Shown here piece by piece: positions 10,628 through 19,314 of a stretch of 64,000 nucleotides of DNA. Both the position numbers and the translations under genes were made by a program. Where the stretch lies: assembly GCF_042682745.1 (NCBI RefSeq), contig NZ_JBHUIO010000005.1, positions 930,001 through 994,000 on the forward strand. The letters run 5' to 3'. This DNA is from Tumebacillus_A lipolyticus (GTDB lineage Bacteria > Bacillota > Bacilli > Tumebacillales > Tumebacillaceae). Below the pieces are notes generated by a model. That model made no database searches and had not been told where the DNA came from. It worked only from the letters and a program-made list of their open reading frames with translations. The stretch's first letter is position 1. Each line of letters begins with the position of its first letter.

Positions 10628-11342
10628 CGCGCTCATCCTCGCCACGTTGGTTGTTCGTCGCCAGCCTGTCGCCGGCGAACAGCTCCAGCGCCCGCTCGAT
10701 GGCAGGTCCTGTCGGGGTGCCGCCCTGCGCGCGCAAAGCGTCAGACAGCCGGCTCAGCTCGGGCGTTCCGCTAAAGCTGGTGACCAGGCGGACATCCTCT
10801 GTCGCAGAGCCGGGAAAGGTGAAGATCGCCACCTGATGCGACCCTTTGCGCACATCGAGCCCGATCTGCAAATCGCGAATCGCCTCCCGCACCGCCGGCA
10901 GCTTTTCGTGCATCGACGCCGATGTGTCGATCAGCAGGACGAGCTTGAGCATCGCCTCATCGCTCAGGCGATCGACCATCTCCGCCACCTCGGTGCGCCG
11001 CTCGGGCGGCAGACCTTCCGCGTCGGTGCCGATCAGCTGCTTCAGCTCTTGGCTCACCACCTGTTGAATCGTCATCTGCATCGTGTGCTTTGTCATCATA
11101 TGCATCGTCATCGCCAGCTGCTTCGCCTCCACGATTCGCGACAGCCCACCGCCCGCTTCGGCGATCGCCTCCGCTTCTCGCCGCCCGGCCGACCCGAGGT
11201 CTCCGCCGTCCACAATGCCGATCACATTGATCGCGACGCCCGCCGTGCGCGCCATCCGCGCCACCTGAACCGGATCGCTCCCCTTGTTGGAGCAACCGTC
11301 TGTGATCAACAGAATCTGCTTCATCTTCATCGACTTCCACAT
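10599..11342 (-). CDS. YabS-like von Willebrand factor A domain protein
   Basis: The 247 residues contain a VWA-type metal-ion-dependent adhesion motif DTSAS (LLIDTSASMHEK), then TFPGSA and GGTPTGPAIERAL. The N-terminal segment ILLITDGCSNKGSDP resembles a second VWA-like strand. Between spoIIE and the kinase it corresponds to B. subtilis yabS, whose function is unclear. The ATG follows GAGGTGAGGGG with eight bases between. Co-transcription with the kinase is likely from the overlap. A cytoplasmic location is likely because no signal peptide is seen. Confidence 0.8.
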   Translation of the reverse strand: MWKSMKMKQILLITDGCSNKGSDPVQVARMARTAGVAINVIGIVDGGDLGSAGRREAEAIAEAGGGLSRIVEAKQLAMTMHMMTKHTMQMTIQQVVSQELKQLIGTDAEGLPPERRTEVAEMVDRLSDEAMLKLVLLIDTSASMHEKLPAVREAIRDLQIGLDVRKGSHQVAIFTFPGSATEDVRLVTSFSGTPELSRLSDALRAQGGTPTGPAIERALELFAGDRLATNNQRGEDERDGDMAAYVV

Positions 11343-11436
11343 GATCTCAACCCCTCACCTCTGCATGTTACTTTCCATCCTTGCCCGATTTGATACGTCC
11401 TAATCAACATTTCAGCCCGCTCGCACGCGCGAAAAA

Positions 11437-11461
11437 AGGGCTTCTCTTCTGAGAGCCCTTT
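11437..11461 (-). terminator. spoIIE terminator
   Basis: On minus, AAAGGGCTCTC pairs with GAGAAGCCCTT around a short loop and is followed by TTTTTTC. It lies just after the spoIIE stop and before the YabS-like gene, so that gene probably has its own promoter in 11343-11436. Confidence 0.8.
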
Positions 11462-11481
11462 CCGGTCGTATGCGAGTCGCT

Positions 11482-14013
11482 TCAGTTCAGCGGCACCAGC
11501 TTCTCCCCACCGTCTGGCGGCTGTGCCGATTTTTTGCGCTGAATCTTCTTCACCCCCGGTAGGCGGATCGTCGCCCACTCCGGCTTGAACCGCTCCACCT
11601 TGGCGACCAGCACCGTCATGTCGTCGATGATCTTCCCGTGGTTGATCCTGACCGCAAGCTCGACCAACAGGTCGGCGATCTCCTGCGGCTCCTCCGATTG
11701 AAACTCCTCGATGCGCTTCTTCAACCAGCCCGCCTTGTCGTCCGTATGCTTGGGCGCATCGAAGATCCCGTCAGACATCAGGATCAGCAGATCGCCCTCT
11801 TTCAGCTCCTCCTCGACCGCTTGGATGTCGATGTCCTGCAAGATGCCGATCGGCACGTTCTCCCCTTCGACCGACAGCACCTGCCGCCCGCGCTTGATGA
11901 ACGATGGGGCGGACCCGATCTTTAAAAACTCAGTTTTGGCGGTGAACATGTCGATCAGCGCCAGATCCATCGTCGTGAAGATCTCGTCTTTCGAGCGCAA
12001 GAGCAGCACCGAATTGACCGTCTTGATCGCCATCTGCTCCTCAAACCCAGCTTTCAGCAGCTGTTGCAACAGCCGAATCGCCGCGCTCGACTCCTGCATC
12101 GCCCGCTCCCCGTTGCCCATTCCGTCGCTGACCGCCACCGCAAACTTCCCATTCCCCACATCGAGGGCGGTAAACGAGTCTCCGCAGTGCAGGCGACCCG
12201 CTTTGGCAGCGCTTGCCACACCGGTCGAAATGGTGAAGATCTTCGCTGACGACAAGGTCATCGTCAAGCTGTTCTCATCCTCCCAGTGCCGTTTGCGGGA
12301 CACGACGATGTTTTCGCCGAGGATTTCGGTCAACAGCGGGGCGATCAGCTTCTCGCCTTCGTCTGCTGTCGTCGCACCTGCCGACGTCACCTCGATCTCC
12401 ACCTTGCCTTCGTCGAGCGAGATCAGATCGACCGACCTCACCGACAGGCCCAGGTGTTCAAGCGCCGCCACGATGTGCTCCTCATGATCGACAGACGCAT
12501 GGTTCTCCTTGCGTATCTCCTGCGCCAGATCGCCCATGATCCGCGAGATGCCCGACAGCTGTGCCGCCACCATGTTCCGGCTGTCTGCCAGCTGGCTCTG
12601 CCACTGCATGTCCCGCTTGGACATCTCCACCGCCCGATGCAACGCCTGCACCATCTGCTCGGTGCGCACGCAAAACTTTTTTAGCGCCTGAGGCTGGCTC
12701 GACTTTTTGCCCTGTTTCGCTTCGTCTGCCAGCTCCGCCGCGTCGTAGAGGGCGCGATAGGTGTTGTAAAAATTTTTCTCCCAGCACTGCGCGCGCTTGA
12801 AACAGCTGGCGCAGACCTCTTGGGCGACCATGTCGAACGCCTTGCTCATCACCTCTTCTTGCGACTTGCTCCCCGTCCCAGAAATCTGCGAAAACGTGTG
12901 TGACAACTCATCGAACACGCTCGACACCTCGCGAATCCGCACCGCCATCAGATCGCGGACCCGCCTGGCGTAATCCTGTTGCGACAGCGAGTGCTGATGC
13001 GTTCCGGGCACATAGCGCGACACCTGATCGACAAAGCTCTTCGGCGTGATCAGCAGGAGGAAAAACGCTACCAGCGACTCCTGCAAGGCGATCATCACCG
13101 AGGTTGCCTCGCTCACATACACGGTCAAGATCGCCGTCCCGAGCACAAAACCGATCCCCACCCCGACCTTCCGCATGTCGCGCAGCAGCCCCGCCAGCAG
13201 GCCGGAGAATGCTAACAGCCCGATCTGTGTGGCGGCGAGCAGGCTGGCCATCGTCAGGATGATCCCCGTCACCACGCCGACACCGGCGGCCACCCCCGCC
13301 CCGCCGATCAGCGCAAACAGCATGATCAGATAGCGAGCGAACACATTTTCCAAGGAGACGCCGGCGATCACCATCTGCTGAAATCCGGTCAGCACCGAGG
13401 CGAGCAGGATGACCAGACAGACGATCTCTTCGCTGCGCAGCTCTTTGACTCCCCGCTGAAAGGTGAACAGCGGTAGCGACTGGATGAAGATCAGCGTCAG
13501 CACCATCGCGAGAAAGCCATCGACCAGCGACATGATCAGCGAGTAGGCGGTCATGTCGCCGACCGCCATGTTGCCCGCCATCCGCACCCCGCTGTCGACC
13601 AGGAAGACGACAAACGGCACCATGTTCAGTGTCAGCGCTTTCTTCTTGGTCAGCATCCCGTAGGTCAGGCGGTAGAGCAGCAGCGCTCCGACCAGCATCG
13701 GCCAGATCGAGAAGATGCCGTGGACGGTCAGCGAGCCGGCGATCAACCCGATCAGCACCGCTCTGGCTGCCGACCGCTTCAAGCGCAAGATCACCGCATA
13801 AAAGGCGATCGAAAAGGGGGCCAGCTCGCCCAAGATCAGCGCGCGCCCGAGAAAAAAGGCCATGATCATCAGCACGAACGTCCCTCTGCCCGCCAGCCCC
13901 TGTGACCACAGTTGGAACCGTTGCCACAGAGCATTGGCGCCGCCGAGCGCCCCCTCGTTCACCTGACTGCCCGCACCGTAGGCGACGCGCCCCTCCCAAA
14001 ACCGTTTCCACAT
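11482..14013 (-). CDS. spoIIE: Stage II sporulation protein E (PP2C-type phosphatase)
   Basis: Membrane phosphatase that dephosphorylates the anti-anti-sigma factor SpoIIAA to release sigma-F in the forespore, and acts in polar septation. The 843 residues have about ten membrane helices in the first ~330. A central region with cysteine pairs (CASCFKRAQC) follows. The C-terminal PP2C domain shows VSDGMGNGERA and ILMSDGIFDAPK. Length and order match the family. The upstream gap carries several Spo0A-box-like sites, as expected for a Spo0A-activated gene. The ATG lies six bases after GGTGG. Confidence 0.96.
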   Translation of the reverse strand: MWKRFWEGRVAYGAGSQVNEGALGGANALWQRFQLWSQGLAGRGTFVLMIMAFFLGRALILGELAPFSIAFYAVILRLKRSAARAVLIGLIAGSLTVHGIFSIWPMLVGALLLYRLTYGMLTKKKALTLNMVPFVVFLVDSGVRMAGNMAVGDMTAYSLIMSLVDGFLAMVLTLIFIQSLPLFTFQRGVKELRSEEIVCLVILLASVLTGFQQMVIAGVSLENVFARYLIMLFALIGGAGVAAGVGVVTGIILTMASLLAATQIGLLAFSGLLAGLLRDMRKVGVGIGFVLGTAILTVYVSEATSVMIALQESLVAFFLLLITPKSFVDQVSRYVPGTHQHSLSQQDYARRVRDLMAVRIREVSSVFDELSHTFSQISGTGSKSQEEVMSKAFDMVAQEVCASCFKRAQCWEKNFYNTYRALYDAAELADEAKQGKKSSQPQALKKFCVRTEQMVQALHRAVEMSKRDMQWQSQLADSRNMVAAQLSGISRIMGDLAQEIRKENHASVDHEEHIVAALEHLGLSVRSVDLISLDEGKVEIEVTSAGATTADEGEKLIAPLLTEILGENIVVSRKRHWEDENSLTMTLSSAKIFTISTGVASAAKAGRLHCGDSFTALDVGNGKFAVAVSDGMGNGERAMQESSAAIRLLQQLLKAGFEEQMAIKTVNSVLLLRSKDEIFTTMDLALIDMFTAKTEFLKIGSAPSFIKRGRQVLSVEGENVPIGILQDIDIQAVEEELKEGDLLILMSDGIFDAPKHTDDKAGWLKKRIEEFQSEEPQEIADLLVELAVRINHGKIIDDMTVLVAKVERFKPEWATIRLPGVKKIQRKKSAQPPDGGEKLVPLN

Positions 14014-14076
14014 GCTCTTCCACCATCCCGTCTCTCGATTTGAATGGTCTCAGGATAGCATGGATGCAAAGAGATG

Positions 14077-14280
14077 TTTGTCAAAACGAAGCGCACGATC
14101 GGAAGAAAATTCCGACAACTATCGGGAGATCTTTCGGCGAACGTACGTCCGCAAAACGGCGCTCATCCCCCGCCCGCAAGTCATGCGCCGTTCGGGAGGG
14201 GAACGCGCATTCCCCGTCCAAAATCGCTTCAATCGTCGAAGCGCCCATCCAATTGTCGGAAACTCTCTTTCTGTTCGACA
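14077..14280. promoter_or_regulatory. Cluster of Spo0A-box-like sites between spoIIE and the deaminase gene
   Basis: The 324-base divergent gap holds several matches to the 0A box core TGTCGAA. They are TTTGTCAAAA (14077-14086, plus), TTGTCGGAA on minus (14109-14117 region), TTGTCGGAAA on plus (14253-14262), TCGTCGAA (14233-14240) and TGTCGAA on minus (14274-14280). The last overlaps a possible plus-strand promoter TTCGAC-18-TAGAAT (-10 at 14298-14303). Spo0A control of spoIIE is established in Bacillus; here it is inferred from these sites. Confidence 0.5.
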
Positions 14281-14337
14281 CCTATTTTCAAGCAGGGTAG
14301 AATAGAGTGAGAACGATGACTTTAGGGAGGTCTCCCG

Positions 14338-14793
14338 ATGCGCAAACCGTGGAACGAATATTTTATGGATCAAGCGAAGATGGTCGCCACGCGCGCCACC
14401 TGTGACCGCCTGCATGTTGGCGCCGTGATCGTGCGCGACAAGCGGATCATCTCGACCGGGTACAACGGCAGCGTAGCTGGCGACCTGCACTGTCAGGATG
14501 TCGGCTGCTACGTGGTGAACGGCCACTGCATCCGCACCATCCATGCGGAGTCGAACGCCATCTTGCAGTGTGCAAAATTTGGCGTCTCCACCGATGGAGC
14601 GTCCATCTATGTCACGCACTACCCCTGCCTGCTCTGCTCCAAGCAGATCATCCAAGCGGGGATCAAGCAGATCTACTATGCGGAAGGCTACCGCATCGAC
14701 CCCTACGCCGCCGAGCTGCTGAAGCAGGCGAACGTCGAGGTGGTGCAGATCGCTTCTGCTGAAGAGTTGATCCAGGTGGAGTCGGAGATCTGA
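14338..14793 (+). CDS. dCMP/cytidine deaminase family protein (ComEB-like)
   Basis: Zinc-dependent deaminase expected to convert dCMP to dUMP. The 151 residues show the zinc and catalytic motif HAE (TIHAESNAIL, about residues 68-77) and the second zinc motif PCLLC (about 98-102). An extra metal-binding region typical of dCMP deaminases is seen in the C and H residues of segment 22-65. The ATG follows TAGGGAGG. It is transcribed divergently from spoIIE and ends at a weak hairpin. ComEB-type deaminases of Bacillus are the closest relatives I can name. Confidence 0.88.
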   Translation: MRKPWNEYFMDQAKMVATRATCDRLHVGAVIVRDKRIISTGYNGSVAGDLHCQDVGCYVVNGHCIRTIHAESNAILQCAKFGVSTDGASIYVTHYPCLLCSKQIIQAGIKQIYYAEGYRIDPYAAELLKQANVEVVQIASAEELIQVESEI

Positions 14794-14804
14794 TCAAACG
14801 ACAA

Positions 14805-14832
14805 AAGACGCCCGCACAAGAGCTAGCGTCTT
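14805..14832 (+). terminator. Weak terminator after deaminase gene
   Basis: AAGACGC and GCGTCTT are complementary across a 14-base loop and are followed by CTCTTTT. Confidence 0.5.
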
Positions 14833-14967
14833 CTCTTTTGCTCGCTGAGCGGGCGATCTCCGTTGGTCAAACGCGGAGAACCTGACTGCAGCCCCGACAT
14901 CTAAGCACCATTTCCCCTCCTGCTCGCATAGCCTAGGAGCAAACTGTTCGACAAGGGGGAGGGCAGG

Positions 14968-15111
14968 ATGCCAAGTTGGCTGCGCAACCAGCTGTTCAGA
15001 GCGTATCGCAACCAAGATAAGCGATCGATCGTGATGCTCAACCGCGTCTTTTATAAATATCGCAAGACGCTTCAGCAAAATATCGAGTCGGTCGTCACCG
15101 AGGCAGAATGA
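14968..15111 (+). CDS. cmpA: CmpA-like cortex morphogenetic peptide, 47 residues
   Basis: A small gene with a strong ribosome binding site (GGGGGAGGG). The protein starts MPSWLRNQLFRAYRNQD and continues with MLNRVFYKYRK. This matches the pattern of B. subtilis CmpA (MPxWLxxQxxRAxxxxD...LNxxxxxYR), a short sporulation protein that delays cortex assembly and is degraded in successful spores. The tail here is about ten residues longer than the roughly 37-residue Bacillus form. A TTGTCGAA sequence on minus (14947-14954), a perfect 0A-box core, lies just before the start. It is followed by a strong hairpin terminator. The assignment is from pattern memory. Confidence 0.75.
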   Translation: MPSWLRNQLFRAYRNQDKRSIVMLNRVFYKYRKTLQQNIESVVTEAE

Positions 15112-15133
15112 TCGAGCTGGCGACGAACCGATC

Positions 15134-15172
15134 AAAAAAAGCACCTCGCGCTTTCACGCGAAGTGCTTTTTC
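15134..15172. terminator. Bidirectional terminator between cmpA-like gene and meaB
   Basis: AAAAAAGCAC..CGCG pairs with CGCG..GTGCTTTTT around a six-base loop, with A and T runs on both sides, so it can serve both converging genes. Confidence 0.85.
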
Positions 15173-15236
15173 CGTTGCTGAGCGATCATCAGTCCCACGT
15201 TCTCCAGCCAGAAGAGTCGTGCGACCTGCCGATCGG

Positions 15237-16178
15237 TCATCTCAATAGCTTGCCGACAAGTTCCTCGGCGATCGAATACGGGTCGAGCTTGCCCTGCTCG
15301 ACTTGGGCGATCTTGCCACCCCACGAGCTGTCCTGTTGTGTCAGCTCTTTCACCCGCCGGGTCAACTGACCCTCGACGATCGCCAGCACCTCATCCTGCC
15401 GACGCTTCAGCCGGCGCTTGTCCCATTCGCCCGAGTCTTGCAGATAGGCGAAATGGTCTTGCACCTTGGCCCAAAACTCAGGAATGCCCTTGTTGTCCCG
15501 CGAGATGGTGCGCGTGACCGGCGGACGCCACGGGACATGACCCATCAGATCGAGCATGTTGCTCACCTCTCGATCGGTCTTGTCAGCGCCGGGCAGGTCC
15601 GCCTTGTTGATCACAAACAGATCGGCGATCTCCATGATCCCCGCCTTCATCGTCTGGATGTGGTCGCCCGCCGACGGGTTGAGCACGACCACCGTCGAGT
15701 CGGCCACATTCATGATGTCCAGCTCGCTCTGCCCAACGCCGACCGTCTCGATCAGGATCACGTCACAGCCCCACGCGTCGAGCACGCGGATCGCCTCCTG
15801 CGTCGTCCGCGCCAATCCGCCGAGCGAGCCGCGCGTGCCCATCGAGCGGATGAAAACGTCAGGATCGAGCGCATGCGAGCCCATCCGCACGCGGTCGCCC
15901 AAGATCGCTCCGCCCGTGAAAGGCGAAGTCGGGTCGACGGCGATCACGCCGACCTTTTTGCCGAGCTCTTTGCGCAGATAGGTGATCACGCGATCGGTCA
16001 GCGAGCTTTTGCCAGCCCCAGGCGATCCGGTGAGGCCGACCAGGTACGCATGGCCCGTATGCGAATGCAGATCGCGCAAAATCTCATGCTTTTGCGGGGC
16101 GTCGTTCTCGATGTGCGTGATCGCACGGGCTGCTGCGCGCTTGTCCCCCTCTACGATCCGCCGAACCAGCTCGTGCAT
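15237..16178 (-). CDS. meaB: Methylmalonyl-CoA mutase-associated GTPase MeaB
   Basis: G3E-family GTPase that protects and reloads B12-dependent acyl-CoA mutases. The 313 residues contain Walker A GSPGAGKSS (51-59), the segment VDPTSPFTGGAILGDRVRM, ETVGVGQSE, and the guanine-specificity motif NKAD. The ATG begins one base after the stop of the acyl-CoA dehydrogenase gene, so it is the last gene of the acyl-CoA oxidation operon. No mutase gene is visible in the window, so the partner must lie elsewhere. Confidence 0.93.
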   Translation of the reverse strand: MHELVRRIVEGDKRAAARAITHIENDAPQKHEILRDLHSHTGHAYLVGLTGSPGAGKSSLTDRVITYLRKELGKKVGVIAVDPTSPFTGGAILGDRVRMGSHALDPDVFIRSMGTRGSLGGLARTTQEAIRVLDAWGCDVILIETVGVGQSELDIMNVADSTVVVLNPSAGDHIQTMKAGIMEIADLFVINKADLPGADKTDREVSNMLDLMGHVPWRPPVTRTISRDNKGIPEFWAKVQDHFAYLQDSGEWDKRRLKRRQDEVLAIVEGQLTRRVKELTQQDSSWGGKIAQVEQGKLDPYSIAEELVGKLLR

Positions 16179-16179
16179 C

Positions 16180-17328
16180 CTATTTCTCCTTCAGGAGTTG
16201 GCGCGCGATGACCATGCGCTGCACTTCGTTAGTGCCTTCGTAAATCTGCGTGATCTTCGCGTCGCGCAGGAAGCGCTCCACCGGATACTCGCGGGTGAAG
16301 CCATAGCCGCCGAAGATTTGCACCGCTTCAACCGCCACTTTCATCGCCACGTCCGATGCGAACACTTTCGACATCGCCGACTGCTTGCCGTACGGCAGCC
16401 CTTCCGACTCCAGCCATGCCGCCTGATAGGTCAGCAGGCGTGCCGCTTCCACTTCGGTCGCCATGTCGGCCAGCTTGAACTGGATCGCTTGGAAGTTGGA
16501 GATCGACTGTCCGAACTGCTCCCGCTGTTTCGAATAATCGGTCGCCAGATCGAGCGCGCCTTGCGCGATGCCGAGCGCTTGAGCTGCGATCCCGTTGCGG
16601 CCGCCATCGAGCGTCATCATCGCGATCTTAAAGCCTTCGCCCAGCTGACCGAGCATGTTTTCTTTCGGCACGATGCAGTTGTCGAAGATGATCTCCGTCG
16701 TCGTCGAGGAGCGAATGCCGAGCTTTTTCTCATGCTTGCCGACCGAGAAGCCCGGGAAGTCCGCTTCGACGATAAAGGCGGTGATGCCGCCGCGGGTGCG
16801 CTTTTCCATGTCGGTCACCGCGAAGACCACGTAGATCTCTGCCACGCCGCCGTTGGTGATGAAGATCTTCGAGCCGTTCAGCACCCAGTGATCGCCCTTG
16901 TCGACCGCTGTGGTGCGCATGCCGCCCGCGTCTGTGCCGGAGCCCGGCTCGGTCAGACCGTATGCGCCGATCGACGTGCCTTCTGCCAGACGGCGCAAAT
17001 ATTTTTGCTTCTGCTCTTCGTTGCCGAACTTGTAGATCGGCCAGCCTGCGAGCGAGGTCTGCACAGACAGCGTGACGCCGACAGACGCATCGATGCGGGA
17101 CAGCTCTTCGACAGCGATCACGTAGGACACGAAGTCCATGCCCGCGCCGCCGTACTCTTCCGGCCACGGAATCCCGCACAGGCCGATCTCTGCCATCTTG
17201 TCAAAAATCTCGCGGGAGAACTCTTCCTTCTCATCGCGCTCCATCGCCCCTGGCGCCACTTCGTTCAGCGCGAAATCGCGCACCAGCTTGCGGATATCCT
17301 GTTGATCTTGCGTCAGTTGAAAGTTCAT
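16180..17328 (-). CDS. Acyl-CoA dehydrogenase (second copy of the operon)
   Basis: FAD enzyme that makes trans-2-enoyl-CoA and passes electrons to ETF. About 382 residues. It shows the signature YGLTEPGSGTDAGGMRT, the FAD/substrate segment GGRNGIAAQALGIAQGA, REQFGQSI, and IFGGYGFTREYPVERFLRDAKITQIYEGTNEVQ, in which the glutamate of YEGT is the expected catalytic base. ATG 17328 has AGAGGAAG at better spacing than the ATG six bases upstream. It is closely related to the neighbouring dehydrogenase, probably by tandem duplication. Chain-length preference cannot be read from sequence. Confidence 0.93.
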   Translation of the reverse strand: MNFQLTQDQQDIRKLVRDFALNEVAPGAMERDEKEEFSREIFDKMAEIGLCGIPWPEEYGGAGMDFVSYVIAVEELSRIDASVGVTLSVQTSLAGWPIYKFGNEEQKQKYLRRLAEGTSIGAYGLTEPGSGTDAGGMRTTAVDKGDHWVLNGSKIFITNGGVAEIYVVFAVTDMEKRTRGGITAFIVEADFPGFSVGKHEKKLGIRSSTTTEIIFDNCIVPKENMLGQLGEGFKIAMMTLDGGRNGIAAQALGIAQGALDLATDYSKQREQFGQSISNFQAIQFKLADMATEVEAARLLTYQAAWLESEGLPYGKQSAMSKVFASDVAMKVAVEAVQIFGGYGFTREYPVERFLRDAKITQIYEGTNEVQRMVIARQLLKEK

Positions 17329-17346
17329 TCTCATCTTCCTCTCTTT

Positions 17347-18492
17347 CTACAAGCCCTTTAACAGGTTCTTCGCCACGACGAGACGTTGAATCTGGTTGGT
17401 GCCCTCATAGATTTGCGTCACTTTCGCATCGCGCATGAAGCGCTCGACCGGATACTCTTTCGAGTAGCCATAGCCGCCGAACAGCTGTACCGCATCGGTG
17501 GTCACCGACATCGCCGTATCGGTCGCATAGTATTTTGCCATCGAAGCTTGCTTCGAGCAGGGCAGCTTCGCTTGGCGCAGCGTCGCCGCATTGTAGATCA
17601 GCAGGCGAGACGCCTCGATCTTGGTCGCCATGTCGGCCAGCATGAACTGCACCGCTTGGAAGTCGGCGATCGGACGGCCAAACTGCTCGCGCTGCTTCAC
17701 ATAGTCGCGCGCCGCGTCAAAAGCGGCACGCGCGATCCCCAGCGCCTGCGCACCGATGCCGATCCGCCCGCCGTCGAGGTTGCTCATCGCAACTTTAAAT
17801 CCTTCTCCCTCTTCGCCGATCAGCTGCGAAGCGGGAACTTGCGCGTTGTCGAAGATCAGTTCGACCGTGCCTGAGCCGTTCATCCCCATCTTATGCTCTT
17901 TTTTCCCGATCGAAAAGCCTGGCGTGTTGCGCTCGACGATAAACGCCGAAACGCCCTTCGCGCCCTTTTCCGGATCGGTGACCGCAAAGACGATGAAGAT
18001 GTCTGCCACTTCACCGTTGGTGATGAAGATCTTCGAGCCGTTCAGCACATACGCATCGCCCTGCTTCACCGCCCGGGTGCGGATGCCAGACGCGTCCGAA
18101 CCAGCGCCGGGCTCGGTCAGGCCGAACGCGCCGATCAGCTCACCTGCCGCCAAGCGCGGCACGTACTTTTGCTTCTGCTCCTCCGAGCCGAAGTTTAAGA
18201 TCGGCATCGTGCCGACAGACGTGTGCACCGCCAAGATCACGCCCACCGAGGCGGACGCGTAGGAGATCTCTTCGATCGCCAACATGTAGGAGAGGAAGTC
18301 GGCTCCCACGCCATCGTACTCCTCCGGAATCGGAATGCCGAGCAGTCCGAGCTCCCCCATCTTCGCGAGCAGCTCACGGGGAAATTCATCGCTTTGATCG
18401 ATCTGAGCGGCGAGCGGTGCGATCTCGTTTTGGGCAAAATCGCGCACCATCTGCTGAAGATCGCGCTGGTCTTTGGTCAGAATAAAATCCAT
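17347..18492 (-). CDS. Short-chain (butyryl-type) acyl-CoA dehydrogenase
   Basis: The 381 residues have all the expected elements: FGLTEPGAGSDASGIRT, GGRIGIGAQALGIARAA, REQFGRPIADFQAVQF, and YGYSKEYPVERFMRDAKVTQIYEGTNQIQR with catalytic Glu in YEGT. The overall pattern resembles butyryl-CoA dehydrogenases. It lies 12 bases after the crotonase gene and 18 bases before the second dehydrogenase. With hbd, crotonase and thiolase it completes a C4 beta-oxidation spiral. Confidence 0.93.
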   Translation of the reverse strand: MDFILTKDQRDLQQMVRDFAQNEIAPLAAQIDQSDEFPRELLAKMGELGLLGIPIPEEYDGVGADFLSYMLAIEEISYASASVGVILAVHTSVGTMPILNFGSEEQKQKYVPRLAAGELIGAFGLTEPGAGSDASGIRTRAVKQGDAYVLNGSKIFITNGEVADIFIVFAVTDPEKGAKGVSAFIVERNTPGFSIGKKEHKMGMNGSGTVELIFDNAQVPASQLIGEEGEGFKVAMSNLDGGRIGIGAQALGIARAAFDAARDYVKQREQFGRPIADFQAVQFMLADMATKIEASRLLIYNAATLRQAKLPCSKQASMAKYYATDTAMSVTTDAVQLFGGYGYSKEYPVERFMRDAKVTQIYEGTNQIQRLVVAKNLLKGL

Positions 18493-18504
18493 AGCGCCTT
18501 ACTC

Positions 18505-19287
18505 CTATCTGCCTTTAAATTCTGCTTGGCGTTTTTCTAAGAAAGCGGCCATGCCCTCTTTTTGATCCTCTGTGGAGAAGGACAGACCGAACAGCTCCGT
18601 CTCATATTGCAGTCCGCGCGACAGGTCCATGTTCATTCCTTCGTTGACACCCTGCTTGCACATCTTGACCGCAAGCTGGCCTTTGGCTGCGATTTTTTTC
18701 GCCATCTCCAGCGCTTTGTTCATCAGCTCTTCCGGCTCGACCACCTGGTTGACCAGCCCGATCTGATAGGCGCGCTCCGCACCGATCACATCGCCGGTGA
18801 AGAGCAGCTCTTTGGCGATCGCAGGCCCGACCAAACGCGGCAGGCGCTGCGTGCCGCCAAAGCCTGGCGTGACGCCGAGGTTGACTTCCGGCTGGCCGAA
18901 CTTCGCCTTGGTCGAGGCGATGCGAATGTCGCACGCCATCACCACTTCGCATCCGCCACCGAGCGCAAAGCCGTTGACCGCAGCGATCGTCGGTTGCGGG
19001 ATCGTTTCCAGCTTGGAGATGTGCTTCATGCCGTTCGCAGAAAAAGCGCGACCATCCATCGCGTTGAGCGATTGCATCTCCGCGATGTCAGCACCGGCTG
19101 CAAACGCCTTTTCGCCCGCGCCGGTGATGACGACCACTTTGATCTGCTCATCCTTGGCGATGTCGTCGAGCAGCGCGCCCATCTCGTTGAGCAGTGTGGA
19201 GTTTAGCGCGTTCAGCGCTTTCGGACGGTTGAGCGAGATGATGCCGACACCGTCTTGTACTTCGAACAGCAGGTTTTGAAATTCCAT
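18505..19287 (-). CDS. Enoyl-CoA hydratase (crotonase)
   Basis: Hydrates crotonyl-CoA and longer enoyl-CoAs to 3-hydroxyacyl-CoA. The 260 residues match the family. They contain the oxyanion-hole segment AFAAGADIAEM and NGFALGGGCEVVMACD. The two catalytic glutamates lie in GGGCE and FGQPEVNLG. The gene lies between hbd and the acyl-CoA dehydrogenases on the same strand. It could also process crotonyl-CoA from lysine fermentation, for which the kam genes are at 33-40 kb. Confidence 0.95.
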   Translation of the reverse strand: MEFQNLLFEVQDGVGIISLNRPKALNALNSTLLNEMGALLDDIAKDEQIKVVVITGAGEKAFAAGADIAEMQSLNAMDGRAFSANGMKHISKLETIPQPTIAAVNGFALGGGCEVVMACDIRIASTKAKFGQPEVNLGVTPGFGGTQRLPRLVGPAIAKELLFTGDVIGAERAYQIGLVNQVVEPEELMNKALEMAKKIAAKGQLAVKMCKQGVNEGMNMDLSRGLQYETELFGLSFSTEDQKEGMAAFLEKRQAEFKGR

Positions 19288-19314
19288 GATCGTTTTTCCC
19301 CCCGTGCCAAAAGA

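Noticed and set aside
12908..14026. Minus-strand frame of 372 codons overlapping spoIIE in another frame
   Set aside because: It is a shifted frame of the spoIIE membrane domain, very rich in R, G and D, with no family.
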